Below, piece by piece: positions 33,793 to 44,299 of a DNA stretch of 64,000 bases (position 1 is its first letter; every line of letters starts with the position of its first letter). Origin of the DNA: Streptomyces sp. CC208A. Lineage in GTDB: Bacteria > Actinomycetota > Actinomycetes > Streptomycetales > Streptomycetaceae. The position numbers and the translations under genes are program-made. Below the pieces are notes generated by a model that saw only the letters and a program-made list of their open reading frames with translations, was not told where the DNA came from and searched no databases. The stretch is from positions 1 to 64,000 of the forward strand of contig NZ_JASCXN010000015.1 in the NCBI RefSeq assembly GCF_030010625.1. Direction: 5' to 3'.

Positions 33793-34899
33793 ATGACAGC
33801 AGCAGGGAAGCACCAGGTGAGCCGGGCACAGACCCGGGGAAGCCGGCAGGGCCGGGCAGGCATCCGGGACGTGGCCGCCGCCGCCGGGGTCTCCATCACG
33901 ACTGTCTCCGACGCGCTCAACGGCAAGGGCCGTCTCCCGGACGCCACCCGCCGGCATGTCCGCGAGGTCGCCGACCGGCTGGGCTACCGCCCCTCCGCGG
34001 CGGCCCGCACGCTCCGCACCGGCAAGTCGGGACTCATCGGCCTGACCGTGACCACGTACGGGGATGAACCTTTCACCTTCACGGAGTTCGCCTACTTCGC
34101 GGAGATGGCCAGGGCGGCGACCTCGGCCGCGCTCGCCCGCGGCTACGCCCTCGTCATCCTCCCCGCCACCTCCCGCCACGACGTCTGGTCGAACGTCGCC
34201 CTCGACGGCACCGTCGTCATCGACCCCTCCGACCACGACCCCGTCGTCACCGAGCTCGTCCGGCAGGGGCTCCCCGTCGTCTCCGACGGACGCCCGGCCG
34301 GCACGCTCCCGGTGACGGCCTGGGTCGACAACGACCACGAGGCCGCCGTCCTCGACCTCCTCGACCACCTCGCCGCCGCCGGCGCCCGCCGCATCGGCCT
34401 CCTCACCGGCACCACCACCGACACCTACACCCGCCTCTCCACCACCGCGTACCTCGACTGGTGCGAGCGGGTCGGACAGGACCCCGTCTACGAGGCCTAC
34501 CCGGCGCACGACCCGTGCGCGGGCGCCGTCGCGGCCGACCGGCTGCTCGCCCGCCCCGACCGCCCCGACGCCGTGTACGGCCTCTTCGACCCCAACGGCA
34601 CCGACCTCCTCGCCGCCGCCCGCCGCTACGGCCTGCGCGTCCCCGACGACCTGCTGATCGTGTGCTGCAGCGAGTCCACCGTGTACGCCAACACCGAACC
34701 GCCCGTCACCACGCTCTCGCTCAAACCGCGCCGCATCGGCACGGCCGTCGTCCAGCTGCTCATCGACGCCATCGAGGGGGTCGACGGGGACGGTCCGGTC
34801 GAGCAGGTGATACCGACCGAACTCATCGTCCGCACCTCCTCGCAGCGCCGCTCGCCGCGGACGACGGTCAGCCCGCCGCGCTCGCCCGCCAAGGACTGA
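33793..34899 (+). CDS. LacI-family transcriptional regulator
   Basis: 368 residues. The HTH GIRDVAAAAGVSITTVSDAL is at about 23-42, followed by the hinge helix GYRPSAAARTLRTGKS. The effector-binding domain has GLTVTTYGD, an aspartate-rich core and a C-terminal TTLSLKPRRIGTAVVQLL, which is the usual end of sugar-sensing LacI proteins. No SD upstream and a possible -10 (TACTAT) close to the ATG. Neither neighbour is a sugar transport gene, so its regulon is not local. Conserved in streptomycetes. Confidence 0.9.
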   Translation: MTAAGKHQVSRAQTRGSRQGRAGIRDVAAAAGVSITTVSDALNGKGRLPDATRRHVREVADRLGYRPSAAARTLRTGKSGLIGLTVTTYGDEPFTFTEFAYFAEMARAATSAALARGYALVILPATSRHDVWSNVALDGTVVIDPSDHDPVVTELVRQGLPVVSDGRPAGTLPVTAWVDNDHEAAVLDLLDHLAAAGARRIGLLTGTTTDTYTRLSTTAYLDWCERVGQDPVYEAYPAHDPCAGAVAADRLLARPDRPDAVYGLFDPNGTDLLAAARRYGLRVPDDLLIVCCSESTVYANTEPPVTTLSLKPRRIGTAVVQLLIDAIEGVDGDGPVEQVIPTELIVRTSSQRRSPRTTVSPPRSPAKD

Positions 34900-35197
34900 A
34901 CGCCTCCGACTGTTCCTCCGACCGTTCCTCCGGCTCGGCCGAAGGAACGAAGCGCCGTCCCGCCCCTGCCCGTGGGCGGAGACGGCCAAACCGGCCACCC
35001 CACCGGACCCGACCCTGGACTGGACCTTCTCAATTCGGGCGAAACAACCGGTGAACCCGGAGCCAACCCGGATTCACCACCCCTGGTGCGTCACACAGGC
35101 GGACCCTCATTCCTATGATGGGCGCACGACACCGCGGACCACCCCGACCAGGCCGGTCCGCGATGTGCAGGGCATCGCGACGGTGGTGGAGGGGTCG

Positions 35198-36577
35198 ATG
35201 ACTCAGGGGGCCGGGCAGGATCCCGTGGAGCGCACGGCGACATTGCGTGACTTCCGCGTACCGCCGTACGCCCGGGTGCCCGTGCAGGGCCAGGCGACCG
35301 AGCCGCCCGCCGCACCCGCCGACCCCACGCTCCACCTGGGCCCCCGCCCGCCCGCGTACCCGGAGCCGACGGCGTACCCCGACCCCACGGCGTACCCGGA
35401 ACCCCCCGCGCACGCCGACCCCGTCGCGTACCCGGAACCCCTCGCGTCCGCCGAACCGACGGCGTACCCGGAGCCGTCCGCACACGCCGAACCGACGGCG
35501 TACCCGGCTCCCCCCGCGGCCGCCCCGCCCGTCGGCGCCCCGACCGCCGCCGACCCGCAGGCTCCCGCCGTCCCGCAGGCCCCCGCCGCGCCCCCTGTTC
35601 CTCCCACCGCCGGTCACCCCGGCGGGGGCTACGCCGACGAGTTCCCCGAGGGCTACACCCCGACCGAGCGCGACCTGCCGGTCATCCAGCGCGGCGACAC
35701 CCTCCAGGTCCCCGTCGCCCCGGCCGCCGCGCCGGTGCCCGTCCCCACCGGTGAGGGCCCCGGCCCGCTCTACGTCGTCGGCGACGTCCACGGTTACCTC
35801 GACGAACTCGTGGCCGCCCTGCGCGCCCAGGGCCTCGTCGACGAGAACGGCGGCTGGGCGGCGGGCAACGCCCGGCTGTGGTTCCTCGGCGACTTCACCG
35901 ACCGCGGCCCCGACGGCATCGGCGTCATCGAGCTCGTCATGCGGCTCTCCGCCGAGGCCGCCGCCGCCGGCGGCTACTGCAAGGCCCTCATGGGCAACCA
36001 CGAGCTGCTGCTCATCGGCGCCAAGCGCTTCGGCGACACCCCGGTCAACTCCGGTGCGGGCACCGCCACCTTCCAGGCCGCGTGGCTGCTCAACGGCGGG
36101 CAGAAGCACGACATGGACCGCCTCCAGGAACACCACCTCCAGTGGATGTCCCGGCTCGACGCCGTCGTCCACGAGGACGGCCACCTGCTGCTGCACTCCG
36201 ACACCACCGCGTACCTGGAGTACGGCGAGACGATCGAGGACGTCAACGAGACGGTCCACGAGATCATCCGGCGCAACGACGCCGACGAGGTCTGGGACCT
36301 CTTCCGGAAGTTCACCAAGCGCTTCGCCTTCCGCGACGAGGCCGGCCCACAGGCCGTCCAGGAGCTGCTCGGCACCTACGGCGGCTCCCGGATCGTGCAC
36401 GGCCACAGCCCGATCCCGTATCTCCTCGGCCAGGTCGGCACGGAGGACGGCGAGGAGGACTCCCGCCCGGTCGTCGACGGCCCGCACGTCTACGCCGACG
36501 GGCTCGCCATCGCCATGGACGGCGGCGTGACCATGGCCGGAAAGCTGCTGGTGGTCCAACTCCCCCTGGAAGGCTGA
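35198..36577 (+). CDS. PPP-family metallophosphatase with proline-rich N-terminal repeats
   Basis: 459 residues from ATG 35198 (GGAGG five bases upstream). Residues 1-185 are low-complexity and Pro/Ala/Tyr-rich, with repeated AYPEPT/AYPDPT/AHADP units (about 50-100). The catalytic domain follows with GDVHGYLDELV, GDFTDRGPDG, MGNHELLLIG and later HGHSPIP, the metal ligands of Ser/Thr phosphatases of the PPP (PrpE/ApaH-like) family. The disordered repeat may localise or bind partners. Target unknown; could counter the many Ser/Thr kinases of Streptomyces. Confidence 0.85.
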   Translation: MTQGAGQDPVERTATLRDFRVPPYARVPVQGQATEPPAAPADPTLHLGPRPPAYPEPTAYPDPTAYPEPPAHADPVAYPEPLASAEPTAYPEPSAHAEPTAYPAPPAAAPPVGAPTAADPQAPAVPQAPAAPPVPPTAGHPGGGYADEFPEGYTPTERDLPVIQRGDTLQVPVAPAAAPVPVPTGEGPGPLYVVGDVHGYLDELVAALRAQGLVDENGGWAAGNARLWFLGDFTDRGPDGIGVIELVMRLSAEAAAAGGYCKALMGNHELLLIGAKRFGDTPVNSGAGTATFQAAWLLNGGQKHDMDRLQEHHLQWMSRLDAVVHEDGHLLLHSDTTAYLEYGETIEDVNETVHEIIRRNDADEVWDLFRKFTKRFAFRDEAGPQAVQELLGTYGGSRIVHGHSPIPYLLGQVGTEDGEEDSRPVVDGPHVYADGLAIAMDGGVTMAGKLLVVQLPLEG

Positions 36578-36744
36578 TCCTCACCCTGCGCAGCCGGGGC
36601 AGGCGAATTCCGGAAACCCCCTGTCAGCGCGCACGGTCACGGCCCTACCATCGGTCTCCCCAGGTAGGCAGGCTCTCCTCCGCTTCCGCCCGGACCGCCG
36701 TTCTCCACGGCCGGTCCCGGCCCACCGAGCATCGGGGGATGCAC

Positions 36745-37377
36745 ATGAACGTGGCTCCGCACCTGCTGACCGAGGACCGCGCGGAGTACGAGCGCGTCCT
36801 CGACGACGCACTGCGCACCGCACAGGAACGGCCGGAACTCACCGGTCCGGGCGCCCGGCTGACGGTCGCCCAGCTCCGCGTGATGGCGCTGAACGCGACG
36901 GCGCTGATCACCTCGGCGGCGGCGAGCGAGTACGAGCACTTCGTCAAGGTGCGCGAGCAGAACCGCGCCGCGTCCAACCGCCCGCGGACCGCCGCCCCCG
37001 ACGAGCCCCCCGGCGCCGTCGCGGTCCTCACCGTCCTCGTCCCGGTCCTCGCCGGCACGGCCGCCGCGATCTTCCTGCTGGTCGGTGCCGTGGTGCACCT
37101 GCTCGTCCCGGCCGCCGTCCTCGGCACCACCCTGCTCACCGCCGGCCTGGTCTTCGGCGCCCTCGCCGCCGTCGGCCTCCTCTGCGCCGGCGCCGGTCTG
37201 CTCCTCACCGCCCTCCGCAACAGCCCCGCCGAGGTCAGCGGCGCCGCCGCCCCCGACGACGAACTCACCCGCGCCCGCGCCGCCTGGCGCCAAGCCCTCC
37301 TGGAACGCGGCGTCCTGCCCTTCCTCCACGCCGCCCTCACCGCCGCCACCCCCGACCCGACCCCGCCGACCCCCTGA
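36745..37377 (+). CDS. Membrane protein with two helices, function unknown
   Basis: 210 residues from ATG 36745 (GGGGGAT about six bases upstream; ATG 36739 also possible). The N-terminal 85 residues are soluble helical sequence, RAEYERVLDDALRTAQERPE and TSAAASEYEHFVKVREQN. Two hydrophobic segments at about 90-125 and 128-155 follow, then a short cytosolic tail. It is followed by a clear bidirectional hairpin (37381-37419). Conserved-looking but I do not recognise the family. Confidence 0.75.
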   Translation: MNVAPHLLTEDRAEYERVLDDALRTAQERPELTGPGARLTVAQLRVMALNATALITSAAASEYEHFVKVREQNRAASNRPRTAAPDEPPGAVAVLTVLVPVLAGTAAAIFLLVGAVVHLLVPAAVLGTTLLTAGLVFGALAAVGLLCAGAGLLLTALRNSPAEVSGAAAPDDELTRARAAWRQALLERGVLPFLHAALTAATPDPTPPTP

Positions 37378-37380
37378 CGC

Positions 37381-37419
37381 GCCTCGGCCCGCGATCCATG
37401 GAGGACCGCGGGCCGAGGC
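37381..37419. terminator. Bidirectional hairpin terminator
   Basis: GCCTCGGCCCGCG (37381-37393) pairs with CGCGGGCCGAGGC (37407-37419) through a 13-bp perfect stem. It lies between two convergent genes. Confidence 0.85.
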
Positions 37420-37465
37420 ATGTCAGGTGATGCGATCAACCGATCACATGGGGCCGGACGTCGAG

Positions 37466-37822
37466 TCAGACGGCCAGAGACAGGGACTTGGGGTCGGGGC
37501 CGTACTCGTTCTCCGTGTTCTGGCCCTCAAGCACCGTGAAGACGAAGAGCGTGATCCCACCGACGACCGGGACAAAAGCGAACAGCAGCCACCACCCGGA
37601 GCGGCCGGTGTCGTGCAGCCGGCGGACGCTGACGGCGAGGGACGGCACGATGATCGCGAGCACGTAGATCATGTACGGGATCGTCGTCTCGACCGCGACG
37701 CTGAGGCCCCCGAGCAGGAGCGCGACGATGGCGTTGAAAAGGAAGAACATCCAGTATTCCTTGCGGCGCGCACGGCCGCTGAATCCGGCGTAGTTCTTGA
37801 GGACTGCCAGGTACCAGCTCAC
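37466..37822 (-). CDS. DUF805 family membrane protein
   Basis: 118 residues, GTG start behind GGGAGGG. MSWYLAVLKNYAGFSGRARR with RKEYWMF, then three hydrophobic segments, with SVRRLHDTGRSGWW between the second and third, are diagnostic for DUF805 (YhaH-like inner membrane proteins). Function unknown. Convergent with the gene at 36745. Confidence 0.9.
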   Translation of the reverse strand: MSWYLAVLKNYAGFSGRARRKEYWMFFLFNAIVALLLGGLSVAVETTIPYMIYVLAIIVPSLAVSVRRLHDTGRSGWWLLFAFVPVVGGITLFVFTVLEGQNTENEYGPDPKSLSLAV

Positions 37823-38318
37823 TAGGGTTCCCTCCCCGTGCCCCTCGTCAGGGCAGATCGATATTCAGCCAAGCGGCCGAAACATATCCATGCGCCCCTT
37901 CAGGAACCAGGAAAATCAGCGCCCCCGACCGAAACGTCATCAACCTGCCGCCCGGCCGTGTCCCGATCAGCACGCGAACGATCCGCAGATCGTGGCATAC
38001 AGGGACGGATGGGAACTCGGCTCGGAGCAGCAAGCCGCGCCGACGAACCGACCGCGGGCACCGGTCGTGCGCCGGGCGTCGGCAGAACGACCGACACGTT
38101 CAGTACCCCCAAGGGGGCCCGCACCAGCAAGGAAAACGGGGCACTACGCCGCCGCCGTCCTGGACCCCACCCAGGGCCCGGCTTCGACGATCCAGCGCTC
38201 GGAGCCGTAACCGAAGGCGGCGCGCACACGGCAAGCTCCTCCCGCCCTCGGTCCAGGCCGAACCGATCAGCCGGCAGGTGGAGCGGCCGCGGAGCGCCCA
38301 GCGCCCCTGAGAACACGG
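37823..38318. other. 496-bp interval, no gene recognised
   Basis: Several open frames cross this interval on both strands, but none has an SD, a third-position G+C pattern like the neighbours, or recognisable motifs. CCCCCAAGGGGG near 38107 is a short symmetrical stretch. The DUF805 promoter must lie at its left end. Noticeably less G+C-biased than its surroundings. Confidence 0.4.
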
Positions 38319-38365
38319 ACGGGCGACCGGCCGACGCCCCCCGTGGCCGTCGGCCGGTCGCCCGT
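38319..38365 (-). terminator. Terminator hairpin downstream of thiC
   Basis: ACGGGCGACCGGCCGACG (38319-38336) and CGTCGGCCGGTCGCCCGT (38348-38365) form an 18-bp stem with an 11-base loop, ten bases past the thiC stop codon. Confidence 0.85.
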
Positions 38366-38375
38366 CATCCGCGGG

Positions 38376-40145
<1,770 letters not shown>

Positions 40146-40157
40146 GAGACCGAATCT

Positions 40158-40275
40158 CCCTACGCCGGCATTACCCGGTAACAGGTTCGGCGGTCGGCGC
40201 AGCCTCCTCCCGTACGTACGGCAGTACGCGCGTACGGTGATCAGCGCCCTCTCAGCCCGGTGCTCCGAGCTCCCG
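40158..40275 (-). promoter_or_regulatory. TPP riboswitch (THI element) in the thiC leader
   Basis: On the minus strand the conserved elements are in order: CGGAGCACCGGGCTGAGAGG (pyrimidine-sensing helix with GCTGAGA), a variable P3 arm rich in CGTACG, then CGAACCTG, and GTAATGCCGGCGTAGGGA. The 3' end reaches the thiC SD (GGGAGA), suggesting control at translation initiation as in other actinobacteria. Confidence 0.93.
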
Positions 40276-40357
40276 CGTGTGCAAAGGTGCCACCACGCTA
40301 GCGCCCTTCCGGGCGTGCTGAACAGTGGGCCCCTGCCGTTCTTGCGATGATCGGGCG

Positions 40358-41758
40358 GTGACTTCCCCGCAGCAGTCCCCCGATCCGCACGGCCACGAGC
40401 ACGGCCATGAGCATGGTCACGGCGCCGGGCACGGCTCCGACCACGGTGTCGGGCATGGTGCCGGGCCCGGTCATGGACACGGCCACAGCCACAGCCACGG
40501 GCCCGCCGCGCCCGTCTCCCGCCATCTGCGCAGGGTCATCGCGGCGGTCCTGATCCCCTTCGCCACCGCCGTCCTCGTCGGTCTCGTGGTGCTCTGGCCC
40601 GGCGGCACCCCGGCGCACTCGCGGACCGGCGTCGGTTTCGACCGGCAGACCGAGCAGGGCAAGGTGGTGGCGGTCGAGCAGGTGGACTGCAAGGACGTGA
40701 ACGCGGCGCAGGTGCCGCCCACCGGCGACACCTCCACCCCGGAGGGCCGCGAGGCGGTCAACGCGCAGCAGGGACAGTGCGGGAAGGCGACGATCGAGGT
40801 CACCACCGGGCCGGACAAGGGCCGCCGGTTCACCGAGATCGTGCAGCCGGACGCACCGCGCCAACTGGAGAAGGGCCAGGGCGTGGTGGTCGCGTACGCC
40901 CCGGACGCACCGCGCGACCTCCAGTACTCGGTGACGGACGTGGACCGCAAGGTGCCGATGGCGATCCTCGCCGCCGTCTTCGCGCTCGCGGTCGTGGCCG
41001 TCGGCCGGCTGAGGGGCGTGATGGCGCTGATCGCGCTCGCGGTGAGCTTCCTGGTGCTCACGCTCTTCATCCTGCCGGCGATCCTGGAGGGTTCGAACCC
41101 GCTGGTCGTGGCCGTGGTCGGGTCCAGCGCGATCATGCTCCTCGCGCTCTACCTGTGCCACGGTCTGTCGGCCCGCACCTCGGTCGCGGTCCTGGGCACG
41201 CTGATCTCGCTGCTGCTGATCGGGCTGCTCGGCTCCTTCTTCATCGGCTGGGCCTCGCTCAGCGGCAACACCGACGACTACACCGGGCTCATCCACGGCC
41301 TCTACCCCGAGATCGACATGTCCGGCCTGCTGCTTGCCGGCGTGATCATCGGTTCGCTCGGTGTCCTGGACGACGTGACGGTCACCCAGACCTCGGCGGT
41401 CTGGGAGCTGCACCAGGCCGACCCGCGCATGGGCCCGCGCGCGCTCTACCGGGCCGGGATCCGGATCGGCCGCGACCACATCGCCTCGGTGGTCAACACC
41501 CTGGTCCTGGCCTACGCCGGTGCCGCGCTGCCGCTGCTTCTGCTCTTCACCATCGCGCAGAGCAGCGTGGGGACGGTGGCCAACAGCGAGCTGGTGGCGG
41601 AGGAGATCGTCCGGACCCTGGTCGGCTCGATCGGCCTGGTCGCCTCGGTCCCGGTCACCACGGCCTTCGCGGCCCTCGTGGTCTCTGCCGACCGCCCCTC
41701 GGAGGAGACCACCCCCCGACCGGCAGGCCGCGGCGGCCGACGACGCCGCGCGAAGTAA
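40358..41758 (+). CDS. YibE/F-like membrane protein with a histidine-rich N-terminus
   Basis: 466 residues from GTG 40358. The first 45 residues contain many His in HGHE/HGHG patterns that could bind metal. Then a helix at about 50-72, an extracytoplasmic stretch of about 120 residues with two Cys (VDCKDVNA, QGQCGKA), and about seven helices (180-450) containing GSLGVLDDVTVTQTSAVWEL, the YibE/F signature. Possibly a transporter or processing protein; the family role is not known. It is divergent from thiC, sharing the 212-bp promoter interval; no SD is visible. Confidence 0.85.
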   Translation: MTSPQQSPDPHGHEHGHEHGHGAGHGSDHGVGHGAGPGHGHGHSHSHGPAAPVSRHLRRVIAAVLIPFATAVLVGLVVLWPGGTPAHSRTGVGFDRQTEQGKVVAVEQVDCKDVNAAQVPPTGDTSTPEGREAVNAQQGQCGKATIEVTTGPDKGRRFTEIVQPDAPRQLEKGQGVVVAYAPDAPRDLQYSVTDVDRKVPMAILAAVFALAVVAVGRLRGVMALIALAVSFLVLTLFILPAILEGSNPLVVAVVGSSAIMLLALYLCHGLSARTSVAVLGTLISLLLIGLLGSFFIGWASLSGNTDDYTGLIHGLYPEIDMSGLLLAGVIIGSLGVLDDVTVTQTSAVWELHQADPRMGPRALYRAGIRIGRDHIASVVNTLVLAYAGAALPLLLLFTIAQSSVGTVANSELVAEEIVRTLVGSIGLVASVPVTTAFAALVVSADRPSEETTPRPAGRGGRRRRAK

Positions 41759-41792
41759 CGGCCGTACGACAGCCGTACGCAGCGGATCGCGC

Positions 41793-41906
41793 GGTCGGCA
41801 GCGGTACGGGACGGGACGGGGCGCGGGCCGGCAGCGGTACGCAGATCGCACGGCCGGCAGCCGTACGGGGCCGATCGCGGCCGGCAGCCGTACGCGGCGG
41901 GGCGTC
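41793..41906. repeat. Imperfect tandem repeats of about 27 bp
   Basis: Four related units read roughly CCGGCAGCCGTACG plus GATCGC-like filler (starts near 41793, 41828, 41854, 41881). They lie between the YibE/F-like gene and ssgA, both of which end here, and may act as a terminator region. Confidence 0.7.
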
Positions 41907-41910
41907 GGGG

Positions 41911-42351
41911 TCAGGCCGGGCCGGCGCTCTCCTCGGCGAGGATCCGGCCCAGCGCGGCCTCCAGGCTGTCCCCGAAGTCGCCCAGCGCCTGCTCCTGACC
42001 GAGCGGGACGAGCTTGTCCGTGCGGTCGAGGAAGGCGACGAGCGGCGGGGCGCTGGCGCGGAACAGGGCGCGGTCCCCGCCCACCTGGAGCCGGATGGAG
42101 ACGTCCGACAGGCCCTCGGGGTCGGTCGGGGCGATGTGCACGTCGCCGTCGCCGCTCGGGCGGTTGATCCCGTCGAGCAGCAGCTCTCTGCCGAACGCCC
42201 AGGTGACGGGCGCGTCTCCGGGGAGGTGGAAGGTCATCCGAACCGCGTAGGGGTCCCGGGTCTCGTATCGCAGTTCGACAGGGATCTTGAAGGAGAGCTC
42301 CTCCGAGACGAGGAAGCTCATCAGGACCTCGGCCTGAACCGACTCTCGCAT
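41911..42351 (-). CDS. ssgA: Sporulation-specific cell division activator SsgA
   Basis: 146 residues from ATG 42351. SFLVSEELSFKIPVELRYE, DPYAVRMTFHLPGDAPVTWA, FGRELLLDGINRPSGDGDV and FLDRTDKLVPLGQE identify SsgA among the SsgA-like proteins. It marks future division and germination sites and, with SsgB, promotes FtsZ ring placement in aerial hyphae. The start includes MRESVQAEV because that strand aligns with other SALPs; ATG 42321 with a GAGG five bases upstream would give the shorter form. ssgR lies upstream on the same strand, and a candidate operator is at 42374-42395. Confidence 0.95.
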   Translation of the reverse strand: MRESVQAEVLMSFLVSEELSFKIPVELRYETRDPYAVRMTFHLPGDAPVTWAFGRELLLDGINRPSGDGDVHIAPTDPEGLSDVSIRLQVGGDRALFRASAPPLVAFLDRTDKLVPLGQEQALGDFGDSLEAALGRILAEESAGPA

Positions 42352-42373
42352 CATGTACCCCGCAGTAGATGGA

Positions 42374-42395
42374 GCAGTTGTGTAAACACAGCTGC
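42374..42395. promoter_or_regulatory. Inverted repeat upstream of ssgA, candidate SsgR site
   Basis: GCAGTTGTGT-AA-ACACAGCTGC has one mismatched pair in a 10-2-10 palindrome, 23 bases upstream of the chosen ssgA start. IclR-type regulators bind such short palindromes and SsgR is the known direct activator of ssgA in S. coelicolor. The specific assignment is inference. Confidence 0.45.
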
Positions 42396-42489
42396 TGAAA
42401 GCTGTGACCGAAACGGCCAGGAATGATCCCCCGTGGCCCTCTTGACGCAATCGTGCTGCACGCGCTAGCGGATCACAAGGAGTGATTTT

Positions 42490-43254
42490 TCAGATACTGA
42501 TAGAGAAAGAGAGCGAACTGAAGAGGTTTCCGATCTCTGTGCGTAGCCGCTCGACTGCTGGGAGCAACCGTTCTTCCTGGTGAAGGGGGAGGGAAATGGC
42601 CAAAGTGGCCGCTGTGGAGCCCACCGTGAGGGGGATGGCGGCGCAAACCGTGCCGAGCGCATATTCCTGACGCTCCACCAGGGGCTCCATTCGCCCCAAA
42701 CCGCCCAAACGCTCCAAAAGCGCCTGCCGGTTACGCACCGTGTACGGAGTGATGGATTCCACGGGGTGGCGGGCGAGGTGGTCTTGACGAGATCTCAGAT
42801 CGAGTTGACTGAGCAGGCATTGCCCGATCGCGTGGGCGTGACCGGTCTCCCGGAAGTCGGCCCACTCCTCCACCGCGGGGGAATGGGGGGTGTCCGACAC
42901 CGAGATCAGGTCGATCTCGCCGTCGCGGTAGAGGGCGAAGTAGACCGGCACCCCGATCGCGTCCCGCCAGTGGGCCAGGGAGTCTTCGATCTTGATGCGA
43001 CGATTCTGCATGGCTCCGCCACCGGCCAACCGGGCGGCCGCCTCGCCCAGATAGAACGCACCCTTGTCGCGGAGCAGATAGCCCTCGTGCGTCAGGGTGC
43101 GGAGAAGGTGGTACGTCGTGGGCAGCGGAAGGCCCGTCTCCCGGGCGAGCTGCTTGGCGGGGGCACCGTCCGCGTGGGAGGCCACGGCCTCCAGAAGTCT
43201 CAGCGCCCGCTGCACCGAGCCGATCAGGGTCGGCGCAGCTGTCTGCGTAGCCAT
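42490..43254 (-). CDS. ssgR: IclR-family activator of ssgA
   Basis: 254 residues from ATG 43254 (GGGGGTGA upstream; TTG 43260 is also in frame). The winged HTH is GSVQRALRLLEAVASHADGA, with AKQLARETGLPLPTTYHLLR; the C-terminal effector domain has DSLAHWRDAIGVPVYFALYR and ALGTVCAAIPL. Order ssgR-ssgA with about 140 bp between is the known arrangement. SsgR is required for ssgA transcription and sporulation in S. coelicolor. Confidence 0.92.
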   Translation of the reverse strand: MATQTAAPTLIGSVQRALRLLEAVASHADGAPAKQLARETGLPLPTTYHLLRTLTHEGYLLRDKGAFYLGEAAARLAGGGAMQNRRIKIEDSLAHWRDAIGVPVYFALYRDGEIDLISVSDTPHSPAVEEWADFRETGHAHAIGQCLLSQLDLRSRQDHLARHPVESITPYTVRNRQALLERLGGLGRMEPLVERQEYALGTVCAAIPLTVGSTAATLAISLPLHQEERLLPAVERLRTEIGNLFSSLSFSISI

Positions 43255-43542
43255 GGCCAAAGGTCACCCCCAGGCGTGACGACGGATGCGTCGCACCCGC
43301 CCGCGGGGGCCGCCCCCGCGCACACCCGCCAGGCCAGAGACACCGATGGGGTCCGATGGACGGACCCCTCAGGGACGAGCGGGAAACCGCTGGTCTGCCG
43401 GAGATCTACATCCGTAGTCCCCGACTCGGCGGAGATCTGCCACTCTAGTGGCTCGTCCTCGCCCCCCACCCTGTTTCCACCTGCGCGTTCCCCCTGCCGG
43501 GCTAACGCCCGGCAGGCGCCGGATACCGATGAGTAGCTTGTG

Positions 43543-43761
43543 TTACCAGTCGCGCTCGGACCTCGACGGGGTGCTGAACTTCCGTACGACGTAGATCAGT
43601 CCGGCCACCAGCGCGACGAACAGCAGCACCTTGAACAGCAGGCCGACCACGAAGGCGAGGACGCTGGTGATGACTCCGCCGAAGACAAGCAGGACCAAGG
43701 CGGGTATCGCGATCCACTTCACCCACCACGGCAGCCCCGTGAGAATCTCCTGTACGGCCAT
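43543..43761 (-). CDS. DUF5326-type small membrane protein
   Basis: 72 residues. LTGLPWWVKWIAIPALVLLV and about two hydrophobic segments, then a basic tail VVRKFSTPSRSERDW. A short conserved streptomycete protein always found near ssgR in my memory of the region; its role is unknown. Start ATG 43761. Confidence 0.85.
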   Translation of the reverse strand: MAVQEILTGLPWWVKWIAIPALVLLVFGGVITSVLAFVVGLLFKVLLFVALVAGLIYVVRKFSTPSRSERDW

Positions 43762-43932
43762 GGTGCTCTCCCTCGCTCTCGACTCCCCGCCCGGAACCCT
43801 CCGCCCCGGACACCCTCAAGGCTAGGCGGACACCCGCCCTCTCCGGGGCCCCGGGGCCCCGGCTCTCCCCTGATCCGCCCCCTAGGGGAAACCGGGGGTC
43901 CACCCCCGAGATCCGGCTCCCGGATCCCCGGC

Positions 43933-44250
43933 TCAGGCCTCCGGGGGCGAGAAGACCACCAGGACCCGCAGGTCCTCGCTGATGTGGTGGAAGCGGTGCG
44001 GCACCCCCGCCGGCACATAGACCACGCTGCCCCGCGCCACCTGCGTGGTCTCCTCGCCGACGGTGATCGCCGCCCGCCCGGACACCACGAAGTACACCTC
44101 GTCCTGGCCGTGCGGCGACTGCGGGTCCAGATCGCCCGCGTCGAGCGCGTACAACCCCACCGACATGTTCCGTTCGCGCAGGAACTGGAGGTACGCCCCC
44201 TGGTTGGCGAGGCGCTCCGCCTCGAGTTCGTCCAGTCTGAATGCCTTCAC
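43933..44250 (-). CDS. Small cupin-domain protein
   Basis: 105 residues from GTG 44250. A single cupin: SPHGQDEVYFVVSGRAAITV (motif 1 with His and Glu) and YVPAGVPHRFHHISEDLRVL (motif 2 with His). Metal binding by these His/Glu residues is expected, but the reaction is not predictable. Divergent from the holin-family gene at 44300 with 49 bp between. No clear SD. Confidence 0.82.
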   Translation of the reverse strand: MKAFRLDELEAERLANQGAYLQFLRERNMSVGLYALDAGDLDPQSPHGQDEVYFVVSGRAAITVGEETTQVARGSVVYVPAGVPHRFHHISEDLRVLVVFSPPEA

Positions 44251-44299
44251 TGCCGTTCGCCCCTGCCCTTGCCCGATCGTCTCTGCCACGATCAGACAC

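Noticed and set aside
35340..35520. Repetitive GC-rich stretch that could be taken for a repeat array
   Set aside because: It encodes the AYPEP-type repeats of the phosphatase and is not spaced like a CRISPR array. No CRISPR array or cas gene is present.
40385..40500. CACGGCCACGAGCACGG-type direct repeats
   Set aside because: These are the codons for the His/Gly-rich N-terminus of the YibE/F-like protein, not a separate element.
41094..41104. GGTTCGAACCC, a T-loop-like sequence
   Set aside because: It is in frame within the YibE/F-like coding sequence and no cloverleaf can be built around it. No tRNA or rRNA gene was found in the window.
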